NCBI GenBank assembly: GCA_013398295.1
Contig: VZSF01008831.1
Coordinates: 124,001-188,000 of the forward strand
Direction of reading: 5' to 3'
DNA: 64,000 nt
From: Chionis minor
Taxonomy: Eukaryota; Chordata; Aves; Charadriiformes; Chionididae
Shown here: in pieces, positions 1 to 12,900 of the stretch
How positions within the stretch are numbered: the first letter of the stretch is position 1
How the letters are laid out: every line of letters begins with the position of its first letter
Position numbers and translations under genes: made by a program
Notes under the pieces: model-generated
Databases searched by the model: none
The model's input: the letters and a program-made list of their open reading frames with translations, nothing else
What the model was told of the DNA's origin: nothing

Positions 1-3000
1 ATAAAGAAGCAAAAGGACACAAGGAAAAGCTTACAACCTAAAATATGAAAGAGATTTTTAACTACACTAGGAACAAAAGAAATTCTAATAATATTACTTT
101 TCCCTCAGTAAATTGAAATAATATATCACAAATAATACATCTTTCTCTTTTCTATTGAATAAATATTTCTACTCCCTATTTGAAAAAAAAATGAAATAAA
201 TGCAGTAATTTCAGAGTCTGCCGATGAAATGGTTTTCACACTAACAGTAAATCAGAAGCTGCAGCTCCTATAGCTAGCTATTTTTAAAGCAACAGAGCTG
301 GCCAATCTCCTGTCCCAAAGAGTGAAAAATGAAAAGGGTGAGAAGCTTCCTACTTTCTCAGTGTTGATTTCTAATGCAACTTAAAACTCTTAGGAAATTC
401 CAAACTATTGAAAGGCAATGAAAAAATGAAAACCAGAAAGCTAAGATACTGTTTTAATTTAAAAGGGATACAAATGTGATGACTCCATTAACTATATAAC
501 TCTTACATTGATTCTGTGTAAACTGATCAAATAGTTTAATTACAACTTGATTTATAGAAATTGATAAAGAGAAAACAGTTATCTCCAATTAACATCAGTT
601 TATGGAAACCGGATATTGCTCAAAATAAAATTGTCTTTGATGAGTTCACAAATTAGACTCTTGGAGGGATCATTGTTGTTTTATTATTTAGCATTGCCAA
701 AAACACTTTTCACAGACACAATTCAGAAACAGATTTAAAATCTGGAGGGGTTTCAGAGCAAGGTTATAAACAGTTTTGAAAAGGGATAGTAGTATAAGAT
801 GGTGCTCTGCGCTCCTAGAACATCCCAGAGTCAGACCAGAGTCAGAACCAACAGTCACAGAGGACATGAAGAACAGATATAAGACAAACAGGCAACTTTT
901 TGATGTAACAGACAAAATGGCAAAATATCAAATGTCTGGAAATAATGGAGTAGTATCGAGGCAAAATTTTTACTGGGTTCCAGTGCATCCTTGGAGTAAA
1001 TAGTTAAAGCCTATGGTTAATTTTCTCACACCGGAGACAGAATTCATGGAAATCTTATAGCCTGGGATTTGTGAGTATATGTTTGTATGTACACTAATAA
1101 CAGTCATAACATTAAAAAAAAAAAAAGGTTAACAGACCATTCGGTATAGGAACTGGGCAGGTTGATCAATTAATTAGTATTATCATGTCATGGTAAAAAT
1201 ATACATTAACTTGCTATATGCGAGTAGACCCACGTGATCCTTCTACTGGCTTCAGTAAATTCAATATCAGACTATATTCAGAACTATCCACCCTCTGTGA
1301 GAAAGAAACAGTTCATTGACTGTTTATGGTCTGCTTGCTTACGAGTGCAATATCATTATTATTTCCTAGAAATTTAAATCAGAAAGGACTGTAGATCATT
1401 TAGATTTAACTGTTTTCTCACCTAGACACTGTAGGAGATCAGACATCTTTCACCAAGCTCATAGTATGCTTTTTTAAACTCAAATAGTCAAATAAGGAAT
1501 GGCAAATAACCAACAAAGAGGATTTCCATATCAACATTTAGTCAAAGATCTATGCAAATATTTCTGGAAGAGTAGGGGTTTTCAAATGGATATAGCAACA
1601 CCATAAGCCACAGAACTTGACATAGCACTTTGAGAAAGCTGAGCATTGTGCAGGTATTCAACTTCTTTATTTGACAGGTTAATAGATTTTTTTAAAAGGT
1701 GTTTTTTAAAGTCAGAAAAGTATAAGTGTCCTCAGCCCAGAAATTTAGAAGGAAGAATCTCAACAAAGAGGAGAATAAGGGAAGGCAGAGTCACCAGCAG
1801 TATAGTATGGCCAGGCAAAAATGTGACTGAGGCAGAATGATTGAAGAAGTCCTTGGCTTTCAGCCCAGATCAGAAACTAACAAGTTATGGGCTCCAAAGC
1901 AACTGCAATGAAACTGAATTATTCAGTTGGATTAGTTCAAAATACTGCTTAATGGCACCTTAAAGTAAGTGACTCCCTATTAGGAGTAAATCCTTATTAA
2001 GATTATACACAAGCCCAGTTGCCAGTTCTTAGAAGAGGGACAGGGACTTCCAGGTGGAGAATAAAGTCCTCTGAAGAGCTCTTTCATGTGCACTCGTCCA
2101 TCCACACACTCAGACCACTGGAGCAAGGCTTAAATTCAGCATTCTCATAATCATTTATTTCCACGATGCATTAAAAGCAGTTTTGCCCAATTAGAATAAC
2201 CTGCCTGTACAATATAGATCCCACTATGGGACATAGAAAAACCATCTTAGTATAGTTTAGTCAGGGCAACTGTTGCTGCTTCTAGCCCTGGTGACTTTTC
2301 TTTTTCTTTTAACGCGTAATAGGATCTTAATTTATGATAAAAATTCTCACTAGGATGTTGTTTTCAATTTTCCATCATGCTGTACATGAATTTACTGTGG
2401 GCTGGAAGGACATTCACTGACTTTTGTACACTTACTTGTAAGCTTTAGAACCTATGAAACATTAGCTGATCTCTGCTATTTCTTGTCATTTAAAATGAAG
2501 CAATTCTGGAGTTTGCTTTAAATTTGAAATCAAAAATATATCTGAGGAAAATGGTTGCCTAATAGCCAGAATGTCCGACAGTTTAGAGATGCAGCAAATC
2601 TACACTGAATAGGCTTTTTGTGTAATGAAAAGCCAGATTTGAATTTAGTTGCATGTTTTTACCAAAACAGCACTTTATCGTATTACCAAAGGTTATAAGT
2701 TAACCTTTTACTGTTTACTGTCTTCTAAACATGCCTGCTTGATTGCAGCCTGCTTTGTGCTGTCACTCTAAGACAAACACTTTAAGCTTGTTTATTCCTA
2801 TTGACAACAGGTTTAAACAGGTTGGCATAGCTATACTGTGATCAAAGAAGTAATCATTTGTGGAATGACAATGCACAGAACATTCGCATTATGCACTGTG
2901 CTTTTACGGGTGCTGCACATTAAACTGAATATCACACTTGGAGGACATCATTCAGAATCAGAAATCAAGAATCATAATGTAATTTGCACTGTTTAACTGG

Positions 3001-4139
3001 CTATCAGGAAATTATGATAGTGGAAGCTGGCATTATAACAAGTAATGCCAAGTTATGGGCTTTACTGATGTAAAATCCTGATGTAATCCTTAGTCACGAC
3101 ATCTTTTAAGTGTGCCTTTCTGAATGCGTATTGAAAACTAGGGAACAGCGAACCTCCTAAAGCAGAAGCACTAGCAAACAAAAACTTCATAAATCAGAGA
3201 TCATTTAAGAGCATACATGTCTAATCATTTATTTTCATCTGTTGTTGGTGTGCTTTTTATAACTATATGTATACATTAGGATAGAGCAACTCTCAAAAAG
3301 AGTCAAATGAAATTAAAATATTTGAAATGTACACAAAATGGTGTGAATTAACATTGCAATCTAAAAGGGAGTAGGAAAAAGCATTCATAATAACTCAAGG
3401 CAAAACCAAGCACATACAGTGGAAAAGAAACCACACCCTGACACTAAGTGGTGCGAAGGCCATCCGTTTTTTCTTTATTTAGGGGTCAACTTCCAACGTT
3501 TCAGTTTCCTCCCCTTTTCTAACCTCAAGTTAGCATTTTAACAGTCGGAAGGCTGATCAAACAGAATTACCTCAGAGCAGTCACTCTCCCAGCTGGGGTA
3601 GTGAGCAGGAAGAGGCTCCTCTGGTGGCATCAGATCTAATCGTTACTTCTGAAGGCGTTCAAATACTCTGTAAGTTTAGGAAGTCAAGTTAAATGTGTAA
3701 AGTTGGGAATACTTTTCTCAAGGTGCTTAGACTAACGTGTTGTAATTTGAAAGGACTTGCAAGTTTACCTCTATGTGTGCCTCAGTGCATCCAGGCTTTC
3801 AGAAGAGAGGTCTGTCTGTGACCTTCTTTCTGATTGGTGTCCCTAAAGTGACTGAGAGAGATGAACTGATGCTAAAGCCAGCTTTTCAAAGATGGAGAGA
3901 TTAGAAGCATGAAAGACAATAATTTTGCGAAGCATTGAAGTGAAAAGGACCAGTCTGCATGAAAGACCTCTGGATGCCAAAGAGTTCAATAATACCTGAG
4001 TTTTCCAGAGAAACAACCTAAAGCAAGAGGCAGGTCATTTGTAGTGAAATGTCCTCTTCCAATCCAGTACCCCAAAGTGCATAAAACATGTTCACCTTGG
4101 GGTTCCACAGCCAATATGCTCTAAATTTTCTCTCATGGT
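1..4139. other. Unique AT-rich sequence, no gene seen
   Basis: No repeat, RNA gene or exon is recognisable here. The reading frames present are at most 75 codons, occur on both strands and show no familiar protein motif. A short poly(A) tract lies near 1113-1127. The composition matches the rest of the non-repeat background in the window. Confidence 0.6.
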
Positions 4140-4330
4140 AAAAAGTTGCATTTGAGCAAACACATCAGTATAATTCAAAGAGAGAAAGTGTCACATGGGA
4201 TTAGACCAATCATCAATCTAGACTGGTATCCCATAGTGGCCAACAACAGATGTTTCAGAGGGAGATATGAAGCCTCTGTAGTGAGAAATTCTATAATGCC
4301 ATGTAAGGGTTTCATTCTATCCTGGGGATG
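4140..4330 (+). repeat. Ancient interspersed repeat remnant (family not assigned)
   Basis: The stretch reading as 'attagaccaatcatcaatct', followed by a 'tagtggccaacaacagatg' motif and then 'ttcagagggag', resembles an old dispersed repeat common in bird and reptile genomes (the 'gtccatctagcccagtatcc ... cagtggcc' type). That resemblance is from memory and the copy is heavily diverged. No terminal repeats or target duplication are visible. The overlapping short frames on both strands are not genes. Confidence 0.4.
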
Positions 4331-7300
4331 AAATCTGGAAATATACTGCAAATGTCTTATAAAAGGTATAACGAAATCAACATTTTGCCTACTCTGAGGT
4401 AGCAGTGACATACACTGTGAAAAGCATCACATCTTAATTCCCTGTCATTTAGAAGATTTTACAAGCATTTGCATGCCACTGTAAAAAAATTTGCTCTATA
4501 TCTTACCAGCCGGGGAGTTTTGTATGGTGAGTTATGTTAGATTGGTGGGCATCTTGAAACAAGCTCTTTCAGAAGGTCACAAGAAAGGATGTTCACTAAA
4601 ATTTTGTGAGTGACCTTTCTTGGGGTACTGCTAGGTCTGGCGCTTCATTTGTTCAAACTAGTGCAAGAAAGAAACATAAGCCATAACCAATATTCTCGTT
4701 TGCCCTTCTGGATGCCATGCAAATATTGCGCAATAAGTCTGTCCTACCACTGTCTGACAGCAGCCTAAAGAAGGAAATGATATTGCTTAGACGAAGCTAT
4801 TACCTCTTTATTATAAAAACCTCAGCTGTCATTATAAGAAGCCAGTAAGCAGTATTTTCATGTGAAGTTTAATTCTTCAGTTTAATGGGAAATACAGAAT
4901 ATTTGGGCCATTTTTTACACTCTTTTAAATTGCTACATCTTAGTGTAATTTACATTACCTTGCTGCAGTAACTAGAGGTGAGCAAAAACTAAGAGTTCAG
5001 CAAATCTGGTATGCATCCAGACTTGTAGATAGTTGGAGGGTATTTTGCCTATCTCACACTGAAGAAAAGGTAGAAGCTTTAAAAAGGTTCCAAACTCATT
5101 TAAAATACAGTTCTTCTTGAAATGTTGGAATTAAATACATGTAAGCACTGGATTTGTTTACACTCCTTATTAAGCTTCCATATAATTAATCAAGCAAGCT
5201 TGTTGATGCCACCAACTTACTATATGTCTTAGGTTTACTAGTAAAATGTATACAAACATATAAACCCTTAGGTATTAAAGAAACCTGAATCCACTCCAAA
5301 ATTATCAGTTGTTGGTGCTGCTGCTGAAATGAAGAAAAAAACCAAAAAAATAACCCCAAACCAAGAAGATTGTATTTTTTCAAATGAGAGACATAAGGAA
5401 AAAATATCCTGTTCTTGCCTTTCTGGCTACACAGAGAAAGGTTTCGCAAACAGCACATCAGGAAGAAATAGAAGGTCTGTTCCTACAGAGGCGTAAGGAG
5501 AACCTGAAGATGATCGATGTATTTACTATGACACTTCCCTGGACTGGATTTTGTGTCCTTGATCAGCATCATTTACATATGGCATTAAGGAGGACACAGA
5601 GGCAAAAGGAAATGCATTTTAGTATAACTTTACTGCAAGACTTTTCTATTTTATGTTTTAAGGTCACATGTGGATCAACAGTAGTCCTTGCTGTACTTTG
5701 CTCTCTGAAATGAGAGACTTCATTTCAAAAGCATTGGAAAGAGCAAGGCCCATAGTGATGTCTAATTATTCTTGATTTTATATAACACTTTGACACCACT
5801 GGCCTTTATTAATAAAGTAGAAACTTTAGGAGATGCTCGGTTGTGCACAATCTGTAAAGGGAGGTGCTGAAACCGTGAGTCACCAAGTTTGAAAATGTTT
5901 GCAAATCCATTGGCCTTCAAATTTGTACAAATTCCCTTCTGATTTGCAGCTTAAGACAAAGTATGTATTACGCACTGGTTTCTAATTGTACTTCTTGAAT
6001 TGCATTCGATGCGCAGGGACATCAAATAAGTGCAGATTAAGATACTCCATTTTTCTTCTATTCTGTCTTAATTACCCTGCTGACTTGTACAGTTCCCAGT
6101 GATTAAATAAGCTTGGTTTGTGGCAGATATTACAACTTTGTTATGCAGATGTTTTATGTTGTGGCTTCAAACCTTGTTGATATAAAGAGAGGGGGAATAA
6201 AATCTGTATGTAAACAACAAGAAAGGGAAAAGTTTATCTGAGGAACTTCACACCTTCTCTGAATAATTATAATTTACAAGGCTTTCATAGGTATTAAGCA
6301 AAAAAAAGAAAACCTTGAGAAGGTCTGCTAGTTTCCAACTTCGGTCTGAATATATGCATTGTTTAGAGGTAGTTTGGAAAGGACCAGAAACTTCCAGAAA
6401 CAAGTGTGCTAGTTATTGCATATTCCCAGTAGCAACTCACAAATGACACATTTTTAAACAGCAAAGCTATGTGTAGGGTAGCAATCTCCCCTACTTCTCC
6501 GCAATCCCTTTCAAGCACAGGTGCAGACACAGTGGCAGTCCAAGAACTCAGCTAGTCAAAGTGCAATGAGAAGAGAATATTTTAAATGTAAGGTTTTAAA
6601 AAAAATAATCTGCAAAGAATGGGTGTGGGACAGAACAGTACCTGTTGTGAAGGAGTACCTGCAGTCATTGTCTTTACCATCTGAACTGTGTATCTGACAT
6701 GCCCCCAAAACTGTGCTACTTTCAATACGTTACAAATTTCTGTTTTAGCAAAACTGAGTCCAGTCATCTGCTAACCAAAATAGTTAATATTATGTACTGT
6801 GGAGACCTCAGCTAGTTTAACTGCAGCCCTCTGGTGTATTCGGAACTGGATGAAATACTGACAAGTTCTGAGAAGATACCCATAGTGCATCAGGAGATCT
6901 TCTGTAAAGGATGAGATACCATATCTGAACAAAGACAAGTCAACAAGAAGTTCACATGCATGCATTAAAGTGTATGGTGATAAACATTAGTTTAAAATCT
7001 TATGTATCAACAAGAAATGGGCAAGTTTGTATGATGAATTCCAGTAGACCTAGTTGCAATGAATTTTCTTATGACTTATCCACAGTACTTTAAAAATGAA
7101 AACCCTGTTTATTTTAAATTATAATTTCAGTGTTCTCTGTAGGTACTGAATTATTTTTTTATGAAGGAGAGTTTCATATAGCAGATTTTGCTGTCTGAGG
7201 GGGCAGTTAACTTAAAAATGACTTCCTGACTTCCTGAAAAGTGAAGAAATGTGAGTGATAGAAGTGACAGCCATAACATATACATGGATATTTTTGTGTA

Positions 7301-8814
7301 CACACATACAGCACATAAGTAATTTCTAAAGATATTTAAAGAGACATTCCCTGCTAAGCATAAACCTGTTTCATTCTCATGGTGTCCCAAGAGTCCACTA
7401 AAGCTACAGCACAGTTAACCACTTTTAATTATAAGAGAAATTAAAGGGTTTTGAAGAGTACAAACAAAACATTACAGTGTTAAAAGGGTATAAAGCTTCA
7501 GGATATGAAGCGAAAAAAAAGAAGCTCTATTCTGTACTTAATTTAGTTCGCCAAATTACTTTTTTTTACTGGTCAAAATATGCCTGAGGTGGTTACAAAA
7601 GATGTTTGATGTAATATCTGTTTATTTACATGTGTGTATACATATGTATGTAGCACATCCTCTTGTCCTTTTCATGCCCTTTTTATGATATTGTCTTTAT
7701 TTCCATCTTTCTAGTCAGAACACAACCTTTAGTTTTGCTGGAATTCATATTTTTCTCCTACTTAAGATTGCCTTGAGTCTGGCATCACCTGGGTGAAACA
7801 GACGGAAAAAATGCCATCCTACTCTGGAAATTACAGTATCTGCAGGCAACTGCTTATTGTCTTTTAGGAGGATTGATAAGCTCTAAGTCTCCTCAGGAAC
7901 TGGGAAATATTTTCTGTCATGATGTAAAGGGTAAGAGCGAGGGCAGACACTACCATATTTTTTTTTTTTTGGTGAGGAAAAATTCTGATAACCAAAGCCT
8001 TAGATGAGAATGGACAGAGTTCACTGTATTAGATGTTTTTTCCCCTCCATATTTCTCTTTTTCCAGACCATTACAGACAATTTCAAGGGCACAGAACTTA
8101 CACCCAAGCCTGATCTGAGGAACTGAAGAAAACTTCTGGTGCCTCCCAAGAATTTAGCAACAGATGCCAAAAACTGATGACAGACCATCACACTCTGTAG
8201 TCTTAGTGGAAAATACCTACCTTCACGACTGACTCTTATAGCATATATATTCCTTTCCCCATGCAGGAGAGGAGGCTTGGGTGAGGGAAGGCACTCCACC
8301 CATATCTGCTTAGTGAGAAGAAAGAATTGAGGCTACGTAAGCAATTTTACCATTTTATTTGCATATCCTTTCTTATTTGCGTGAACATTCAGTTTGTGTT
8401 TATTCCCCCAAACTGCCAATCAAAGCAAGGTTATAGGTAGCTTTTAAGAAAAGTGCAGTTAATGCAAAACAAAAAACAAAAAAAAAGAGAGAGAGAGAAA
8501 ACAAACAAAAGAAATAATACATCTTATTTTACTTGTGTAATTTGCAAAAGTGGTAGAACCAGGCAGGCAAATATTTTCCCTGTAATTCATGATGGTAGCT
8601 GCACCCTTGCATGTAAGAGATTATCTTTTCTGCTTTCATATTCACAACTCCTTTTCTTGTACTGTATACTTCACAGGTCTCATCCACTGTACTCTACTAC
8701 ACATTTTAGGAAAGTTTACACAAACCATCCAGTAAAAGTCTATAGGCATGGGAGAATTTGATATCACAGAGTAATAAAGAGGACACAGCTTGTAAAACAG
8801 CAAATATTTTAGAC
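4331..8814. other. Unique AT-rich sequence with an A/GA-rich tract
   Basis: No gene or mobile element is recognised. A low-complexity purine tract of A runs and GA repeats lies near 8459-8515. The longest frame is 109 codons (5384-5713, plus strand), has no recognisable motif and is treated as chance. Confidence 0.55.
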
Positions 8815-9938
8815 TACGGAGTCCTTTACTGGAAGCTGGCATCCCATGGCACTGAGAGGTGTACTCTTTGCTGGATAAAAAACTGGCTGGATGGCCAGGC
8901 CCAGAGAGCTGTGGTGAACAGCATTAAATCCAGGTGGCGTCAGGTCTCCGGCAGTGTTCCTCAGGGCTCAGTGTTGGGACCTGTCTTGTTTAGTATCTTT
9001 ATTGATGACCTGGATGAGTGGATTGAGTGCACCCTCAATGAGTTTGCAGATGACACCAAATTGAGCGGGAGTGTTGATCTGCTTGAGGGTAGGAAGGCTT
9101 TGCAGAGAGATCCCGACAGGCTGGATCGATGAGCGGAAGCCAATGGTATGAGGCTTAACAAGTGCAAATGCTGTGTCCTGCACTTTGGTCGCAACAACAC
9201 CAGGAAATGCTACAGACTTGAGGAGGAGTGGCTGGAAAGCTGCCTGGCAGAAAAGGATCTGGGGGTCCTGGTTGACAGTCGGCTGAACATGAGCCAGCAG
9301 TGTGCCCAGGTGGCCAAGAAGGCCAATGGCATCTTGACCTTTATCAAGAACCTGTATCAAGAAGTGTGGCCAGCAGGAGCAGGGGAGTGATCATGCCCCT
9401 GTACTCACCACTGGTGAGGCCGCAGCTTGAGTACTGTGTTCAGTTTTGGACACCACAGTACAGGAGAGACATTGAGGTGCTGGAGCGTGTCCAGAGAAGT
9501 GCGACAAAGCTGGTGAGATGTCTAGAGAATAAGTCTTATGAGGAGTGGTCGAGGGAATTGGGATTGTTTAGCCTGGAGAAAAGGAGACAGAGGAGACCTT
9601 ATTGGTCTCTACAACTACCTGAAAGGAGGTTGTAGCCACATGGGGCTCAGTCTCTTCTTCCAAGTAACAAGTGATAGGACAAGAGGAAATGGCCTCAAGC
9701 TATGCCAGGGGAGGTTTAGTTTGGATATTAGGAAAACTTTCTTCATGGAAAAGGTTGTCAAGCATTGGAACAGGCTGCCCAGGGAGGTGGTGGAATTGCC
9801 ATCCCTGGAGGTATTTAAAAGATGGGTAGACATGATGATTAGTTACATGGTTTAGGGGTGGTTTTGGCAGTGTTAAGTTGTGGTTGGACTCAATGATCTC
9901 AAAGGTTTTTTTCAACCTAAGTGATTCTGTGATTCTGT
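8815..9938 (+). mobile_element. CR1 LINE, 5'-truncated, plus strand
   Basis: This is the 3' part of a CR1 non-LTR retrotransposon. It opens inside the reverse-transcriptase palm region and runs to the 3' tail, where octamer-like repeats (gtgattctgt gattctgt) end near 9938. CR1 elements move by target-primed reverse transcription, are usually 5'-truncated and usually leave no clear target duplication; none is visible here. Translation gives the family motifs in order: [59 protein letters not shown] and [14 protein letters not shown]. It is dead (see the pseudogene entry) and is the best-preserved CR1 in the window. Confidence 0.95.
8826..9858 (+). pseudogene. CR1 ORF2 reverse transcriptase C-terminal half, broken
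   Basis: This is a remnant of the CR1 endonuclease/reverse-transcriptase polyprotein. The RT B-box (PQGSVLGP) and catalytic C-box (FADD, near 9040-9054) are readable. A tryptophan codon in the DR-W-AEAN segment has become TGA at 9130-9132. The same frame resumes to about 9350, then a frameshift near 9350-9365 moves the [16 protein letters not shown] part into another frame. A second frameshift near 9590 moves the GLYNYLKGG to SLEVFKRW part into a third frame. The endonuclease and N-terminal RT are absent through 5' truncation. It cannot make a working protein. Confidence 0.93.
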
Positions 9939-12900
9939 AAAAACATTTAAGCAATTCGTGTATATACATGCTTTTGTTCTCTTATTGATTTCTGTCATTA
10001 AATTATTGATATTTTTTTTTTACTATTACTCAGGGAGTTCTACAAAACTTTGCGCTGAATTCTGAATTATATATTAATTCCAAGCAAATCAAAGTATTCT
10101 TTGGTAGACTTACTATGTTCATAGCGTTTTTTGAAAGATTAAGTCAACAACAAATAACTTGATGAAAAATGTTTTAATTACACTGAGAGTGGTACAAAAA
10201 GTGGCCTTCATGTTTAAGTAATCTTACTGTAGGAACTTTTGTTTGTGAGGGAATTTTTTGAGGGTTTTTTTGCCATTATATTGCGTGGCTATCATAGGAT
10301 GTCCAGTGTTCCTAAGTTCAGTAGCTCCTGAATCAGAAGAAAATTAATAGCTTCCAAAATCAATGGCAGTTCTTCATCAGCTGGTCACAATTCCCCTCAG
10401 GGTGGCCAGCTGGTGGCCTCTTGCTTCAGGACCATTAGTTCAGTCAAGATAGGGGAGAAAAACCTTGGCACTTCGACCATACTGAGACTTGACCAGAGGT
10501 ACTGCCACACACAGGGTTGTACTGGTGAAATAAGTCTGCTCGAATGGAGTAGCTCTGAGTCTGTCACAATCCTGCAAAACATCTTGATCAAAGAGTCTGA
10601 TTGCATGGTCATAGCTGGATGGGCAGGCTCTTCATGACCCTGCCAGAAGTGTTTAGCCTAGCCATCTGTTCCTAATTCAAGACTTGTGGCTCAGAGATAT
10701 CTTCCCAGAAATGTGGGAATTAAATGAAAGAGATTGGACTTGCTGTACTAACATGGGTTTGCACAAAATACGGAGGACGATAAAGGTGGTTCTAGAGACA
10801 AAATAATGAAAGGATGTTTTTTTTTTTACTGTTTATTTTTTAAGAGAAAAAGGGGTCATTGCAATGATCTCATCTGATAGAATATGGATTTTTTTCCCTT
10901 TTCTTTGTAAACTGCCCACTAGTAAAAATCAGTGTTTTTGTGCTATACCTCTTATGCTCAATAAAGGTAAAATGGTTTAGCTTCTTTTCTGATAGTCCAG
11001 TTTCAGTTTTCATGGCTATTGTATCATCTACCTCTCTTCCAGCAAGCTGATATACTCAGTAGCATAAAGCTGATTTTTTAGTAAGCACTTTGGCCTGTTT
11101 ATTCAAACGTAACAGCTCTTTGCAATGTTTAGTCACCTAAATAACCATGTGCCAATCTTTAGAAGTGCTTAACATTTACAACTCATGTTGAGTCTGATGG
11201 GACTGACAGAAATTCCATCACCTTAAAAAATACTTTATATTTAATCAAATGCACATATATGCTGCATGCATGGCCTGTTGATCTAGTTCATATCTAAATA
11301 TGTATACATATGTACAAATATATGTATCTGTACCCATATATCTATACACACATATATACAAAAATGCCATTTACAACTTTTTACTCTTAGTTTGGGAACA
11401 AAATGAACATGAAATCATGAAGGAAAACAGATCTAATTTATGTAGCTTTTTTCTCCCCTGTGAAAACTAAAGCAATATTTGGTCAGACAATCCATCTGTT
11501 GTGATGCAGTTTCTTTATGTGGCAATGCTGACTGATATCACCATGTTTGCCATGTTTGGAAATGGGGAATTGAGTCCCCACTGTATAGTAGTCTTTTTCA
11601 GTAGCCTGCTGTGATATTTGGATTACTGAAGACTATTTAAGAGATGCTAGAAGCCTTGGAAACCCAAACCTAACTGTGTGCTATAAGGAATCCTTGCTGT
11701 AGTTTTGCCTTTTGAGTATGCCACCACATGCCAAGAGTTAGAAAAGTCACATTTATGCCTAAGGAACAGCCCTGAGTACAGTAGCCTTGGGATTAGGGAA
11801 GTTTTGTACATCCCTCATCCTTTAACTCTTACCTGATATCTCCTGTCTTCCAAGACTTCTTTCTTCCTTTGCAACATATTCATAAAATATCGGGTAAGAA
11901 ACTTTTGCTGTGAGAATGTGTAGACATTCAGATATGCATAATGTACATCCAAATAATATATCCCTATATAAAATCTTTAAAAATTGTAAGCATGTAGTAA
12001 GAGAATGCTAATTGAAATATGGAGGCACTAAACACCTACTGAGAATACTTAATTTTTTAAAACATTACCGTGGTAGCAATGTGTCCCTTGTAATTCTAGA
12101 TAATATGTTTCTGATTACCAGTTTGCTTCTGAGCTCCATAATGTGAGAACAAATGCAAATGTAAGCCTCTATCTATTCTTATGGTCATATGTCATCCTAG
12201 CCAATTGGGCAATAAAACAGCAGGACCAGCCTGCTGTTAAATAATACAAAATGTGATGCATGATTATGGAGGTAAATGTGTACTTGTATAAGTAATGCCT
12301 ATCCAATATTTTTCTGCTTTGCATTTCTGAGGTAAAAGACAAATTTAATGAATAGAATAAGCAAGTCCACATTTGGTATAAGTCAGCATTCTCTGTGAAA
12401 TTTTAAATTTATGAACCGTTGCTCTGTGTCTTGAAGAATTGACTTAAACATTTGCCAGATTAGTGGTTTTAAGATAGACATTGTGGCTGACATGGATAAG
12501 TCAGAAAGAATGGGACAAAATCAGAGGTATCACTGAGCGTTTGTCAATATTATATTGTATATCTGTAGATAAATATATAAAGTACATGCACACACATGAA
12601 AAGCTCTTTTAAAGTAGCATGGGGGCAATTTTCCTAAATTTCAGCGTCATGGTACCTATATACCTATGGTACTAATATACCAAAAAATTATTCTAGTCTA
12701 TAAACTAGAACTTTTCAAGAATACAAGAATATATTACCTGAACCAGAGACCTTAATATCTTTCAGAAAAATAAAGATGTCACCCCCTCCAATCTCTCCAT
12801 TATCATATATTCAAAAGCTGAAGGATTTTCTCAATTTGACCTCAGTTTGATGGCTATCTGATAGATATGTATAATATCTAAGTACAGTATTTATGGCTTT

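Noticed and set aside
5384..5713. 109-codon plus-strand frame
   Set aside because: No domain or splice evidence, and a minus-strand frame overlaps its start; treated as chance.
11290..11362. TA/CA-rich patch considered as a satellite or matrix-attachment site
   Set aside because: Too short and irregular to call beyond low-complexity sequence.
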